Source: Aerobium sp039839275 (GTDB taxonomy: Bacteria > Pseudomonadota > Alphaproteobacteria > Rhizobiales > Rhizobiaceae). Taken from it: a stretch of 64,000 nucleotides of DNA. How positions within the stretch are numbered: the first letter of the stretch is position 1; the number at the start of each line of letters is the position of its first letter. The stretch is taken from the NCBI RefSeq assembly GCF_039839275.1, contig NZ_JBDOQP010000001.1, positions 806,001-870,000 on the forward strand, written 5' to 3'. Of the stretch, positions 25,299 to 37,401 are shown piece after piece. Both the position numbers and the translations under genes were made by a program. Below the pieces are notes generated by a model. The model saw nothing but the letters and a program-made list of their open reading frames with translations. It made no database searches and was not told the origin of the DNA.

Positions 25299-26833
25299 CA
25301 CAGGTCACGATCGTGCCGGGTTCCGTCACCCTGGCGCAGTGGCGTTCGATATGGCTGGGCGCCGTCCCAAAGCTCGACGAGGAGTGCAGGAGCCAGATCG
25401 CCGCAAGCGCTGAAGCCGTGGCGCGCATCCTGAGCAAGGGCGAACCGGTCTACGGGATCAATACCGGCTTCGGCAAACTCGCCAGCGTGCGCATTCCGGC
25501 CGAGGATCTCGAAACACTTCAGCGCAACATCGTTCTCAGCCACGCCGCAGGCACGGGTGAGCCGATGCCGATCGCGGTCGCCCGGCTGATGATGGCGCTC
25601 AAGCTGGCGAGCCTCGCGCAGGGCGCTTCCGGGGTCAGGCAGGAAACGGTGGACCTGCTGGAGGCTATGCTTGCCAATGGTGTGATACCGGTCGTGCCGG
25701 CACAGGGCTCCGTTGGCGCATCGGGGGATCTCGCGCCGCTGTCGCACATGACGGCGGCAATGATCGGTGTTGGCGAAGTATTCCTCGATGGCAAGCGAAT
25801 GCAGGCAGCGGAGGGACTGGCTGCTGCCGGTCTCGCGCCCGTCACGCTCGGCGCCAAGGAAGGGCTGGCGCTGCTCAACGGAACGCAATTCTCGACCGCC
25901 TACGCCTTGGCGGCGCTCTTCGAAGCCGAAAACCTGTTCCGCTCGGCGCTTGTCACCGGCGCGCTGTCCACGGATGCTGCCAAGGGTTCGGACGCGCCTT
26001 TCGATCCGCGCATCCATGCGCTGCGCCGCCATCGCGGTCAGATCGAGACGGCGGAAGCATTGCGACGCCTGATGGAAGGCAGCGCCATTCGTGAATCTCA
26101 TCGCGTCGGAGACGAGCGTGTGCAGGACCCGTACTGCCTGCGCTGCCAGCCGCAGGTGATGGGCGCGGCGCTCGACGTGCTGCGCCAGGCGGCCGATACG
26201 CTGGGAACCGAAGCAAACGGCGTGACCGACAACCCGCTGATCTTCGCAGAGGACGACACCGCGCTTTCAGGCGGCAACTTTCACGCCGAGCCGGTCGCCT
26301 TCGCGGCCGACATGATTGCGCTTGCCGTCTGCGAGATCGGCTCGCTTGCCGAGCGGCGCATCGCGATGCTCGTCGACCCGGCCCTGTCCGGCATGCCGGC
26401 GTTTCTCACGCCGAAGCCGGGGCTTAATTCCGGTTTCATGATCCCGCAGGTGACCGCGGCAGCACTGGTGTCGGAAAACAAGCAGAAGGCCTATCCGGCA
26501 AGCGTGGATTCCATCCCCACCTCGGCCAACCAGGAGGACCACGTTTCGATGGCGGCGCACGGGGCGCGGCGGCTTCTTGGGATGATCGAGAACGCCACGG
26601 CCGTGGTCGGCATCGAGTTGCTGGCGGCAGCCCAGGGCTGCGACTTCCACGCACCACTTGCGTCGAGCGCGCCCATGGAGGCCGTCCGGATGCTGTTGCG
26701 TGCAACCGTGCCGCATCTCGACAATGACAGGTATTTTCATCCCGACATGGAGGCGGCCAACGCGCTCGTTCGCGCCGGCGCTGTCATCGCCGCTGCCGGG
26801 ACGATCGAACTGCCGGGCGTCTCGGCACGCTAA
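25295..26833 (+). CDS. hutH: Histidine ammonia-lyase HutH
   Basis: A 512-residue lyase that deaminates L-histidine to urocanate. The self-made MIO cofactor comes from Ala142-Ser143-Gly144 in 'GSVGASGDLAPLSH'. The catalytic Tyr lies in 'PVYGINTGFG', and 'QDPYCLRCQPQVMGA' and 'TDNPLIF' are standard. Translationally coupled to hutI; 47 bp separate it from hutU. Confidence 0.96.
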   Translation: MTQVTIVPGSVTLAQWRSIWLGAVPKLDEECRSQIAASAEAVARILSKGEPVYGINTGFGKLASVRIPAEDLETLQRNIVLSHAAGTGEPMPIAVARLMMALKLASLAQGASGVRQETVDLLEAMLANGVIPVVPAQGSVGASGDLAPLSHMTAAMIGVGEVFLDGKRMQAAEGLAAAGLAPVTLGAKEGLALLNGTQFSTAYALAALFEAENLFRSALVTGALSTDAAKGSDAPFDPRIHALRRHRGQIETAEALRRLMEGSAIRESHRVGDERVQDPYCLRCQPQVMGAALDVLRQAADTLGTEANGVTDNPLIFAEDDTALSGGNFHAEPVAFAADMIALAVCEIGSLAERRIAMLVDPALSGMPAFLTPKPGLNSGFMIPQVTAAALVSENKQKAYPASVDSIPTSANQEDHVSMAAHGARRLLGMIENATAVVGIELLAAAQGCDFHAPLASSAPMEAVRMLLRATVPHLDNDRYFHPDMEAANALVRAGAVIAAAGTIELPGVSAR

Positions 26834-26880
26834 GAGCATCTTCAGCCGCCTCAGTGCGCGCAGATATATCGGAGGCAATC

Positions 26881-28551
<1,671 letters not shown>

Positions 28552-28625
28552 CCCTGCTGCCATCGACAGGCCATATTGCTGCTGATAACACCCCGTGTCG
28601 CTAGTAGTTCGGGATGGAGGCGGGT

Positions 28626-29852
28626 GTGAGCGAAAGCACGATTTCGAAGGTGGTGATCGTCGGCAGCGGCCAGGCGGGTGTCGAATGTGCCGCGGCGCTG
28701 CGGCATAGCGGCTTTGCCGGCGCGGTGACGATCATCGGCGACGAGCCGGACCTTCCGTATCAGCGGCCGCCGCTGTCGAAGGAGTTTCTCAAGAGCCCGG
28801 CCGATTCGTCCCTGCCGCTCAAGGGCGAGGCGTTCTACGGCCAGAATGACATAGAGGTCCGGCTGGGGGGCTTCGTCAGGCGCATCGACCGTGAAGCGCG
28901 CGAGGTCGAACTCGCCTCTGGCGATAAGATCGCCTATGACCACCTCGTTCTCGCGACCGGCGCGCGCAACCGGTTTCCTCCAGTAGAAGGGCTCGATCCC
29001 TCGCTGGTGCTGGAACTGCGCACGCTCGCTCATGCGCGTGCGTTGACGGCCCGGCTGGAGGCGCTGAAACACGTTACCATCATCGGCGGCGGGTTCATCG
29101 GCCTTGAGGTCGCCGCGCTGCTGCGCCAGCGCGACATCGCCGTCGACGTGCTGGAGGCGGCCGACCGGCTGATGGGCCGTGTCCTGTCACCGATGATGAG
29201 CGAGGAATTCCGCAAGATTCACGAGGAGATCGGCACGCGCCTGCGGCTCGGAGCCGTCGCCACGCAGATCAGCGGAGGCACCGTGTCGCTCTCCGACGGC
29301 GAAACCATCGAGACCGACGCCGTGATCGTCGCGGCGGGCATCCTGCCGAATGTCGAGCTCGCTCAGGACGCGGGGCTCGCGATCGAAAACGGCATCGTCG
29401 TCGATGCCAATCTCGTCACGTCCGATCCGGCAATATCGGCAATCGGCGACTGCGCTGCCCACCCAAACCCCTGGGGCCTGGGCATGATCAGACTGGAATC
29501 GGTGCAGAACGCGGTTGACCAAGGCAAGTGCGTCGCCGCGCGGCTTACCGGCACGCCGGCCGCCTATGACGCGCTGCCGTGGTTCTGGTCGCATCAGGGC
29601 AAGGCCAAGCTGCAGATCGCCGGACTTGCCATGGGCATGGACGAGACAGTCATGCGCGGCGATCCGGCAGACGGAAAGTTCTCGGTCTTTGTCTATCGAC
29701 AGGGGCGATTGATCGCGGTCGAAAGCCTCAACAGCCCGGCAGACCATATGGTCGCGCGCCGGATGCTTGCGGCAGGGCTGTCGATCCCCAGGGATGTGGC
29801 GTCGGATCCGGCCGTCGACCTGAAGACCCTCATCCCGCGCCCGGCTGCATAG
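28626..29852 (+). CDS. Ferredoxin/rubredoxin-reductase-type FAD oxidoreductase
   Basis: A 408-residue flavoprotein of the oxygenase-coupled NAD(P)H-ferredoxin reductase family. The FAD motif 'VVIVGSGQAGVECAAALR' is near residue 8-25, 'YQRPPLSKEFL' is the typical FAD loop, and the NAD motif 'VTIIGGGFIGLEVAALL' is near 145-160. 'AIGDCAAHPNPW' is the second FAD site. It would pass electrons from NAD(P)H to a ferredoxin. The GTG at 28626 follows GGAGGCGG with good spacing; an in-frame ATG lies 12 bp upstream but lacks its own site. It follows hutU in the same direction. Its electron acceptor is not in the window. Confidence 0.88.
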   Translation: MSESTISKVVIVGSGQAGVECAAALRHSGFAGAVTIIGDEPDLPYQRPPLSKEFLKSPADSSLPLKGEAFYGQNDIEVRLGGFVRRIDREAREVELASGDKIAYDHLVLATGARNRFPPVEGLDPSLVLELRTLAHARALTARLEALKHVTIIGGGFIGLEVAALLRQRDIAVDVLEAADRLMGRVLSPMMSEEFRKIHEEIGTRLRLGAVATQISGGTVSLSDGETIETDAVIVAAGILPNVELAQDAGLAIENGIVVDANLVTSDPAISAIGDCAAHPNPWGLGMIRLESVQNAVDQGKCVAARLTGTPAAYDALPWFWSHQGKAKLQIAGLAMGMDETVMRGDPADGKFSVFVYRQGRLIAVESLNSPADHMVARRMLAAGLSIPRDVASDPAVDLKTLIPRPAA

Positions 29853-29897
29853 GTTTGTGAGTCAATCCAACGCGTTGTTCGGATTCACTCCACAAAC
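29853..29897. terminator. Bidirectional hairpin between convergent oxidoreductase and pbpC
   Basis: GTTTGTG plus AGTCAATCC pairs with GGATTCACT plus CACAAAC (one mismatch, one bulged C) around a 12-nt loop. It begins at the oxidoreductase stop and overlaps the last codons of pbpC on the other strand. Confidence 0.5.
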
Positions 29898-31945
29898 ACG
29901 TTGACGCTTGCGGTGCGGCCTACCGAGTCCACGACCGTGAGCGTCGAGAAGCCGGCGCCATCCGGCTGCCAGCTTGCCGTGCGCCGGCGGGAAATGCCGT
30001 CGAACGGCCTGCCGTTTGCCAGCCAGCGAAACGGCGCCCGCCCGCCCTGCAACTTCAGCGCCACAACATCGCCACTGGCCGCAGCCAGCTCGACATGGGC
30101 GCCTTGCGGCGGAAATACGATTTGCGGCGCAGGCTCGGCGACACGCGCATCGTCGAACCCGGCACGTGCCGACTGGAACCGGCGCATGGTGACGGGCAGG
30201 TCGGCACGGGCCATCCTGAGCGCGCCCGCCGGTGCCTTGCGGAAGGCGGTGTGGCCGATGCCCGCCTTGGCGAAGGCTTCGAACAGGATGGGGGCAGCGG
30301 ACGCATATCCGGACAGGCCGGGAACCGCGGCACCATCGGGTCTGCCGACCCACACGCCCAGCACATGCCTGCCGTTGAACCCGACCGACCACGCATCGCG
30401 ATAGCCGTAGCTCGTGCCGGTCTTGTAGGCGATACCCTGGCTGGTCGCGCCTTGCGGCGGAAGCACGCCTGCGAGCATGTCCGACACCTGCCATGCGGCA
30501 CGCCGGTCGAGCACGGTTGCGGTGCCGCGTTCGGAGGCGAGCATGTCGATGCGAACGGCTTTGCCGCCATTGGCCAGGCCGGAATAGAGTTGGACGAGGT
30601 CGTACAAGGTCAGTCCTGCCCCGCCGAGCGCGATCGCAAGGCCGGGTGCCTCGCCGCGCGGGAGAACGAGATTGACGCCGGCCTGCTTAAAGCGGGTTGC
30701 AAGACGCGCCGGGCCGACCGAGTCGAGCAGGTGCACCGCCGGCACATTGAGCGACATCTGCAGCGCCGTGCGCACGGAAACGTCGCCCTGATAGGCGAGG
30801 TCGAAATTGCGCGGCCGGTAGCCGGCAAAATTGGAGGGCCGATCCTCGATGATCGTCTCCTGCTCGATCAGACCCTGCTCGAAGGCCAGGCCATAGATGA
30901 AGGGCTTGAGCGTTGAACCGGGGGAGCGCACGGCGCGCGTCATGTCGACCCAGCCGGATCGGCGATCGTCGAAGAAACCCGCCGAGCCGACTTCCGCCAA
31001 AATGTCGCCATTGCGTGCGTCGGCGAGCACCATGGCCACAGACAGCCTCGGCCCCAGCTGGCGCGCGGCGTTTCGCGCCACGCGCTCAAGCCGCTCTTGC
31101 ACGGGGCGGCTGATGGTCAACTGGTGGCGCACACTGCGCGTGTCCTGACGCAGCACCCGTTCGGCCGCGTGGGCGGCAAGAAACGGCAGGTCAAGTCGCG
31201 CCTGCGGAACGCGCGCTTCCTTGCCGCGCAAGGTTTCGCGCTCGTCGAGGATTTCCGCCGAGACCATGCGGTCGAGCACTCGGTCGCGGGCGGCCTCTGC
31301 CGCGGCGGGATGGCGATCGGGGCGACGGCGCTCGGGCAGTTGCGGCAGCGATACGAGAAGCGCGGCTTCGCCGAGCTCCAGGCGCCTGGGCTCCTTGCCG
31401 TACCACGCAAGTGACGCGGCGCGAATGCCTTCGAGATTCCCGCCATAGGGCGCCAAAGTCAGGTAGCGCTCCAGTATCTCGTCTTTGGAAAGCCGCTTTT
31501 CGATCTGCAATGCACGCGCCATCTGGCGCAGCTTCGCGGGTATCGAACGTTCCTCGCGCGGCTCGATCAGGCGTGCGAGCTGCATCGTGATGGTCGAGCC
31601 GCCGGAGACGATGCGCCCGTTTGTGACGAACTGCATGGCGGCACGGCCGACCGCCAGCAGGTCGATGCCATGATGCGAGCGGAAACGCCGATCCTCATAG
31701 GCGACAAGCATATCGATAAAGCGAGGGTCGACATCCTCCAGCGCGACGCGGAAGCGCCATGCGCCTTCGTGTGTCGCCAGCGCCCGCAGCAATGCTCCAT
31801 CGCGGTCGACCACCTCGACAGACGTCTCGGGCAGATCGAGCGGCGGTGGGTAGGCGCGGTCCAGCGCGTCCAGTCCAGCCATCGCCGAGACACCGGCGAC
31901 CGCCGTCAGCGTCAGGGCGAGCAACGGGCGCCGCCAGTGGCTCAT
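29885..31945 (-). CDS. pbpC: Penicillin-binding protein 1C (bifunctional)
   Basis: A 686-residue class A PBP with one N-terminal membrane anchor (about 7-25). The glycosyltransferase domain (about 40-230) has Glu84 in 'VAYEDRRFRSHHGID' and 'GGSTITMQL'. The transpeptidase domain (about 300-540) has S344-T-L-K347, SLN at 398-400 and KTG at 508-510. The C-terminal 80-90 residues form the PBP1C-type BiPBP_C domain. It acts in the periplasm on peptidoglycan. Its start overlaps the alpha-2-macroglobulin stop by four bases, the usual pbpC/yfhM pairing. Confidence 0.95.
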   Translation of the reverse strand: MSHWRRPLLALTLTAVAGVSAMAGLDALDRAYPPPLDLPETSVEVVDRDGALLRALATHEGAWRFRVALEDVDPRFIDMLVAYEDRRFRSHHGIDLLAVGRAAMQFVTNGRIVSGGSTITMQLARLIEPREERSIPAKLRQMARALQIEKRLSKDEILERYLTLAPYGGNLEGIRAASLAWYGKEPRRLELGEAALLVSLPQLPERRRPDRHPAAAEAARDRVLDRMVSAEILDERETLRGKEARVPQARLDLPFLAAHAAERVLRQDTRSVRHQLTISRPVQERLERVARNAARQLGPRLSVAMVLADARNGDILAEVGSAGFFDDRRSGWVDMTRAVRSPGSTLKPFIYGLAFEQGLIEQETIIEDRPSNFAGYRPRNFDLAYQGDVSVRTALQMSLNVPAVHLLDSVGPARLATRFKQAGVNLVLPRGEAPGLAIALGGAGLTLYDLVQLYSGLANGGKAVRIDMLASERGTATVLDRRAAWQVSDMLAGVLPPQGATSQGIAYKTGTSYGYRDAWSVGFNGRHVLGVWVGRPDGAAVPGLSGYASAAPILFEAFAKAGIGHTAFRKAPAGALRMARADLPVTMRRFQSARAGFDDARVAEPAPQIVFPPQGAHVELAAASGDVVALKLQGGRAPFRWLANGRPFDGISRRRTASWQPDGAGFSTLTVVDSVGRTASVNVFVE

Positions 31946-34900
31946 CGCGCCGCGACCACCTCCATCATTCCTGCGGCCGTGCGGGCGTTGAACTGGGGCC
32001 GATACATGTCCTCGACCACGGCCGCCGGATGCGAGTAGATGCCGGGTGTAGCCGCACGCACCACATAGGCGACGAAGAACGAACCACCGCCATCACGGTC
32101 GAAAGCCGCCACGAAACGATCGTCGCGGAACTCGCTGTGAACGGCCGCAGCCTCGCCCAGCCACTCGAAATTGGCCAGCTCCGCGCTGCCGACGAGACGT
32201 GGGTTGTCGATCTCGAAACCAGCCGGCAACAGGTCGGTGACGGCCACCCGCGACTGCCAGTCATTCAGTTCCTCGACCCGAAGCACGACCACGAAGCGCT
32301 CGTTTTGTGCCGCCCCGGTAATGTTGGCTTCCTCGCCGTCGAGCGTGAAATAGGTGCGATCGATGGTGAAGCCTTCGCCACCGGCGGGCAGCGGCTGGGA
32401 TGAGGCGGCAACCGTCGTGATGACCGCATCCACCGGATCGGTACCTCTATTGGCGACGAGCAGCGGTGCTGTCTCCAGTTCCTCCCCGCTCATGCGGCGG
32501 GCAAAGCTGCCCTCATGAGTGGCTCCGTCGACCTCAAGGGTGATCGCATCGCTGGCCTCGCTCAGGGCGCGTGCCGCCAGCACCATCCAGACCTCTTCCT
32601 GCGTCGAGGTGTGGGACTTGCCAGCCCGTTCATCCGCCACGAAACGCATCATCGCGGGGATCGCGCCGGGTTCAGGCCGGGTCTCTGCGGCGAGCGCCAG
32701 CATCGCGGCACCGTCGCGCAGGGAGGAGCCGTAGTCGGAGCGATAGAACCCGGTATCCGAGCCGGCCTGCGCCTGCCGGAAAGCCGAGGCAAAGGCGCGT
32801 TCGGCCCGCTGGCTGTCGCCATACAGGGAAAGTGCCGCTGCCAACTGGGCGCGTGCCATCGGGCTGGAAAACTCTTCGATCCTGGCGTCCGCGTAGTAGC
32901 GCAAATCTCCAACCGATGCCCTGCGATTGCGGGCCAGTACGTAAAGGGCATAGGCGATCTCGGTGCCGCGCTCTGCAACGTCGGTCGTGTAGGAAAGCTG
33001 GTTCTGCAGATTGTCGAGCGTGCTCGTCATTCCTTGCGCCGGAACGGAATAGCCCCCTTCGCGCGCCCGTGTCAGGAATTCGCCGACATAGGCATCGAGC
33101 CACATGTCGCCGTAGCCTGGTCCCCAGAGACCGAAGGTGCCGCTCGACGATTGCGCATTCATCACGCGGCCGATCGCGTCCTGTACGCGATCGCGCAGCC
33201 CGGGGTCGTCCTCCATGCCCGTGGCGCTCGACAGTTCGCTGACATAAAGCAGCGGCAACGCACGGCTGATTGTCTGCTCTGTGCAGCCATATGGATACCG
33301 GTCGAGCGTCATCAGTAGCGATGGCAAGTCGAAGGCGGAAACTGGCGAGATGCCGACGGACACCGAGGCGCCGTCGAGCAGGCTGGAGGCCAGCAGCTGC
33401 TCGTCGATCCGCAACGATCCACCCGGCGGGACGCTGACGACCTGACGGCTTGCCGTTGGCATCGCGGGTTGGCGGACTGGCAAATAGAGGGTGCGCTCGA
33501 CGATAAGACCGTCTGGATGGGCAAGTGCGACGGTTATGGTTGCGTCGCCGGTGGAGAGTGCGGAGACCGGCAGCACGACCGTGGTGCGTTCGTCTTCTCC
33601 CAAGGACACTGCTTGCGGCGCGTTCCCGAAATCGAATGTCGCGGTGCCATCTGGAACAATCGACAGCGCGTAGTCTCCGGCAGGACCGTCGGTGTTGTGG
33701 ATGTCGAGGCGGATTTCCGCTTGGTCGCCAGTCGCCATGAAACGCGGCTGCCCAGCCGTGACAACGACCGGATCGCGTATCACCACGTCGCTGCTTGCTT
33801 GACCGACGCCCGATTTGGACCATGCGACGGCCATAATGCGCGCGGTGCCGTTGAATTCCGGCACCGGAACGACGATCTCGGCATTGCCCTCGCCGTCGAC
33901 GCGAACAGGTCCCGAGAAGTAGGCGAGCAGCTTTTCGGTGGGCGGGCTACCCTGGGCGGTGAGGCCACCGCCGTCGCCGCCGGTGCGCAGCCGGCCGAAT
34001 GCTCCTGCCGAACCGTCGATCAGCCGACCGTAGATGTCGCGCATTTCGAGGCCCAGCCGGCGCTGGCCGAAATACCAGCCTTCCGGATCCGGCGCCTCGT
34101 AGCTGGTCAAGGTAAGGATGCCGACGTCGACGGCGGCAACCGAGACATATGCCTCTTCGCCCGGAGCCAGCCCGGCGAGGGTGACGGGGATGGACAGGTC
34201 CTCGCGTGGCGCGGCCTGTTCGGGCGTATCGAGGGATACCTCCAACTTGCGCTCGGCCGGATCGATCGACAGCCATTTGACGCCAATCGCGCGGGCGGGC
34301 ATACGTCCTTCCTCGCTACTGCCGGAGCGGTAGAGCACCGCCGTCACGTAGGCACCTGCGCCCCAGTCGTCGGACACGGGGATTTCGATCTCCGCGCCGC
34401 CTTCCGGCACCGTGGCTTCGATGGTGTCGAGGAGGCGTTCGGAGCCGATCGCGACCATCAGTTCGCCAGCGAAGCGCGGCGAAACTCTGAGCCTCGCGGT
34501 CTCACCAGCTTCGTACTGCTCCTTGTCGAGCGCGATTTCGAGGCCGTCGGGCGTCTCGGTCGAGGCGGCCTCGACGAACCAGCCGGCATCGAACTCGAAG
34601 CTGGCGACAGGTCCTGTTGCGTCGCCGCTCTCCACGTCGACGCGATAGCGACCCCATTCGACGGGCGTGCGCAGCAATGCAGGCTCGTCGGCACCGATGT
34701 CGAAGGCGCCGCCGTCGACGCGGCGTTCGGTCTCGATCGCCTCGTAGTTCCAGGAATTATCGCTGCGGTACCACTGATAGTTCCGCTCGATCTTTGTGAG
34801 CGTCCAGTTCGCATCGCCAAGGGCAATACGGGTGCCGTCCGGTTCGACCGCAATCAAGCGGAAGGCCGCCGTTGAGTTCTCAGGCACCTCCGTACCTGCG

Positions 34901-37401
34901 AATTCCGGGCGGATACCGATGACGGGCTCCTGCGGTCGGATCGTCACCGAGCCGCGCCGCTCGACCGCCCGTCCGCCGGGCTCGCGCATGCGCACCACCA
35001 CCTGGGCGTCCAGCAGCGCGGTGGTGTAGGGAAGGGTGTCTAGCGGCGCTTCGAATTCCGAATGACCGTCCTCGTTGGCCGGCTCAAGAGCGAGCGGCAC
35101 GGAAACCGTGTCGATCTCCTCGTCGGCAAGTCCGAAACTGAAACCGGGAAACCGGTCCCATTCGCGCCGGGCGCCGATCGCGGCTTCGCCTTCGAGTGCT
35201 AGGCCCGCAGCGGGCGCGCCGTAGAGGTAGCGGCCGTCGACGGAGAGGCGGGCGACGTCGCCTGGCTCGACCTCGGGCGTTTCAACAGTGAGGTCAAATT
35301 CGATGCGGTCGGGGACGAACTCTTCGACGAGGAAGACCGATTGCGCGACGGGTGCCTGGTCAGGATCGGTGTGGATTCGCAGGTTCCACGAGCCAAGCAT
35401 CGCCGTCTGCTGAAGTTCAAGCGGGACGTGATGGCCACCCATGGCGCGGCCATCGCTGACGATGCGGCGTTCTTCGACGCCGTCGGGGCGGGTGAAGATG
35501 AAAGTCAGCGGCAAGGCCTCGATTGCCTCCGCGCTGTCGTCGCGCACCAGGGCCGATGCATGGACCGTTTCGCCCGCACGATAGATGCCGCGTTCGGTCC
35601 AGGCGAAGATGTCGAGTGCCCCGGGTGCCGCGCGGCCGGTGACGCCACGATCCGACAGATCGAAGCCGGCTCGCGTCATGTCGAGAAAGACGAAATCGCC
35701 ACCGCTTTTGGCTGCCGTCAGCACTGCGGGGGCCAGACCGGAGGTGCCGCGTATCAAACCAGGCGTGAAGACGGCGCGACCCTTCTCGTCCGTCGTCGCA
35801 TTTCCAAGGACTTCGTTGTTGCGGGCCAAAAGCTGGAGTTCGACGCCGGACAGCGGCTTGGCGCTCGCCAGTGAACGCGCGAAGACCGTCAATCCATCTT
35901 CACCGGCATAGGTCGACAGGCCGATATCCGACACGACGAACCATTGCGTCGCCTTTGCAGCCCAGCTTTCGCTCAGGTCGCCCTTGGGTGTCGCGGTGAG
36001 GACATAGACCCCAGGCTCCCGTTCGGGCAGCGCCTCAGCGACCGGAAAACTGGTGGTCACATCCTCGTTGAGCGCGTCGTCGAGTTCGATCGTGCCCTCC
36101 CAGACCAACTCGCCGCTGCTTTCCGCAATCTCCCCGATTCCATAGGTGTCGAGCTGCCGCAGGAACTGGGAGCCGGTGAGCAGTCCGGCGAGCGAGCGGT
36201 CGCCGACGCGGTGGAGCTTGAGCTCCGCCGAGGGGGCGTTGACGCTGACCATGGGGATGGCATGACGCCCGGCGGCCGGGAGCACGAAGTTCTCGCCGGA
36301 AAATCGGAGGGAGGGCGCGCGGTCGCGCACGTAGATCGAGAGGGCCACGGGGTTTTCAAGCACTTCGCCGATCGCGGAAGGAAGCCCTTGCCGCACACCG
36401 ATGCGGTAGTGCGCGCCATGTTCGAGGCCTTCGACGCAGATCTGGCGGGCGCTCACCTCAATCGCCTGCGGCTGGGCATCGTCCAGGGTGACGAAGGAAG
36501 AATAGTCGACGCCCGATTTCACGAGGTCTTCGGAGAACTGGATGCAGGCGCGCGGCGCCACTACGTCGGCATCGACGCTGTTGTCCACCACCCTGAAGCC
36601 ACGGCGCGATTTCAGATCGGCATAGCGTTCGCGCACGCCGGCATCGTTGACCAGCAAGAGGCTTGCCTCATAGGCCCGGAGGGCGGGGCGGTAGAGTTCG
36701 CGCCGATCGAGACCGGCGGCAATCTCCGCAAGGCTTCGTGCACGCGCGTTGACCGTTCTGGACAGGTCGTATGCGTTGAGGGCAGCCGAGGTTCCGTTGC
36801 GGGCGAATTCGGTCTGCTCAGTGCTGTTTTGCGGCTCGATGGACAGGGTAGCGCGCGCCAATGATACCCACAGCTCCCGATCGTCGGGGTCAATGGCCAG
36901 GGCCGCGGCATAGGAAGCGGTGGCCGCGCGCGGATCACCCGCCTCCAAGGCGCTGCCCGCGCTTGACGACAGGTAGACGATGCCGATCTCCTCGTTTGGC
37001 TGCGCCTGCAGGATCGTCGTGCGATAGCGCCGCGCGTCCTCCTTCACGTGATCCGGCACGTAGGCGAGCGGCGGAGGGGCGCCCAGATCAGGCTCACCTG
37101 AAATGTCGACCACCCGGCCCGCCACTGCTCCCGTGAACGGCTTCAGCACGCTGAAATCGGATTTGAGGAAGCACCACTGGGCGCGGGTATTGTAGGTGAA
37201 GGCACGGCATTGCGTGTCGGCCAGGCAAACGGCGGTGCATTGATCGAGCGTGACGTCGCGCTCGGTGCGCAGGTCGAATCCGAAATAGTCGCCGTCGGGA
37301 GAGGTCTCTATGGAGCGCAAGCCATCCTGCGCCGAAGCGGCGGCTATGCCGGCGAGCACAAAGAAAATCACGGAGAAGTAGCGGGCTGCGCGCAACGACA
37401 T
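31942..37401 (-). CDS. Periplasmic alpha-2-macroglobulin family protein with N-terminal PAN-like domain
   Basis: A very large protein (about 1,819 residues). A signal peptide ('VIFFVLAGIAAASAQ') precedes a PAN/Apple-like Cys-rich domain (about 25-80, 'CTAVCLADTQCRAFTYN'), a TPR-like stretch (about 120-270), and many macroglobulin domains. A thioester motif Cys-Thr-Glu-Gln lies near residue 1373 ('YPYGCTEQTISRALP'). Bacterial alpha-2-macroglobulins trap proteases through the thioester; those next to pbpC are thought to protect the cell wall. There is no lipobox, so it is probably soluble in the periplasm, unlike the lipoprotein E. coli YfhM. Of two adjacent ATGs (37404, 37401) the second has better spacing from GGAGG; the frame also extends further upstream. 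Confidence 0.9.
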   Translation of the reverse strand: MSLRAARYFSVIFFVLAGIAAASAQDGLRSIETSPDGDYFGFDLRTERDVTLDQCTAVCLADTQCRAFTYNTRAQWCFLKSDFSVLKPFTGAVAGRVVDISGEPDLGAPPPLAYVPDHVKEDARRYRTTILQAQPNEEIGIVYLSSSAGSALEAGDPRAATASYAAALAIDPDDRELWVSLARATLSIEPQNSTEQTEFARNGTSAALNAYDLSRTVNARARSLAEIAAGLDRRELYRPALRAYEASLLLVNDAGVRERYADLKSRRGFRVVDNSVDADVVAPRACIQFSEDLVKSGVDYSSFVTLDDAQPQAIEVSARQICVEGLEHGAHYRIGVRQGLPSAIGEVLENPVALSIYVRDRAPSLRFSGENFVLPAAGRHAIPMVSVNAPSAELKLHRVGDRSLAGLLTGSQFLRQLDTYGIGEIAESSGELVWEGTIELDDALNEDVTTSFPVAEALPEREPGVYVLTATPKGDLSESWAAKATQWFVVSDIGLSTYAGEDGLTVFARSLASAKPLSGVELQLLARNNEVLGNATTDEKGRAVFTPGLIRGTSGLAPAVLTAAKSGGDFVFLDMTRAGFDLSDRGVTGRAAPGALDIFAWTERGIYRAGETVHASALVRDDSAEAIEALPLTFIFTRPDGVEERRIVSDGRAMGGHHVPLELQQTAMLGSWNLRIHTDPDQAPVAQSVFLVEEFVPDRIEFDLTVETPEVEPGDVARLSVDGRYLYGAPAAGLALEGEAAIGARREWDRFPGFSFGLADEEIDTVSVPLALEPANEDGHSEFEAPLDTLPYTTALLDAQVVVRMREPGGRAVERRGSVTIRPQEPVIGIRPEFAGTEVPENSTAAFRLIAVEPDGTRIALGDANWTLTKIERNYQWYRSDNSWNYEAIETERRVDGGAFDIGADEPALLRTPVEWGRYRVDVESGDATGPVASFEFDAGWFVEAASTETPDGLEIALDKEQYEAGETARLRVSPRFAGELMVAIGSERLLDTIEATVPEGGAEIEIPVSDDWGAGAYVTAVLYRSGSSEEGRMPARAIGVKWLSIDPAERKLEVSLDTPEQAAPREDLSIPVTLAGLAPGEEAYVSVAAVDVGILTLTSYEAPDPEGWYFGQRRLGLEMRDIYGRLIDGSAGAFGRLRTGGDGGGLTAQGSPPTEKLLAYFSGPVRVDGEGNAEIVVPVPEFNGTARIMAVAWSKSGVGQASSDVVIRDPVVVTAGQPRFMATGDQAEIRLDIHNTDGPAGDYALSIVPDGTATFDFGNAPQAVSLGEDERTTVVLPVSALSTGDATITVALAHPDGLIVERTLYLPVRQPAMPTASRQVVSVPPGGSLRIDEQLLASSLLDGASVSVGISPVSAFDLPSLLMTLDRYPYGCTEQTISRALPLLYVSELSSATGMEDDPGLRDRVQDAIGRVMNAQSSSGTFGLWGPGYGDMWLDAYVGEFLTRAREGGYSVPAQGMTSTLDNLQNQLSYTTDVAERGTEIAYALYVLARNRRASVGDLRYYADARIEEFSSPMARAQLAAALSLYGDSQRAERAFASAFRQAQAGSDTGFYRSDYGSSLRDGAAMLALAAETRPEPGAIPAMMRFVADERAGKSHTSTQEEVWMVLAARALSEASDAITLEVDGATHEGSFARRMSGEELETAPLLVANRGTDPVDAVITTVAASSQPLPAGGEGFTIDRTYFTLDGEEANITGAAQNERFVVVLRVEELNDWQSRVAVTDLLPAGFEIDNPRLVGSAELANFEWLGEAAAVHSEFRDDRFVAAFDRDGGGSFFVAYVVRAATPGIYSHPAAVVEDMYRPQFNARTAAGMMEVVAAR

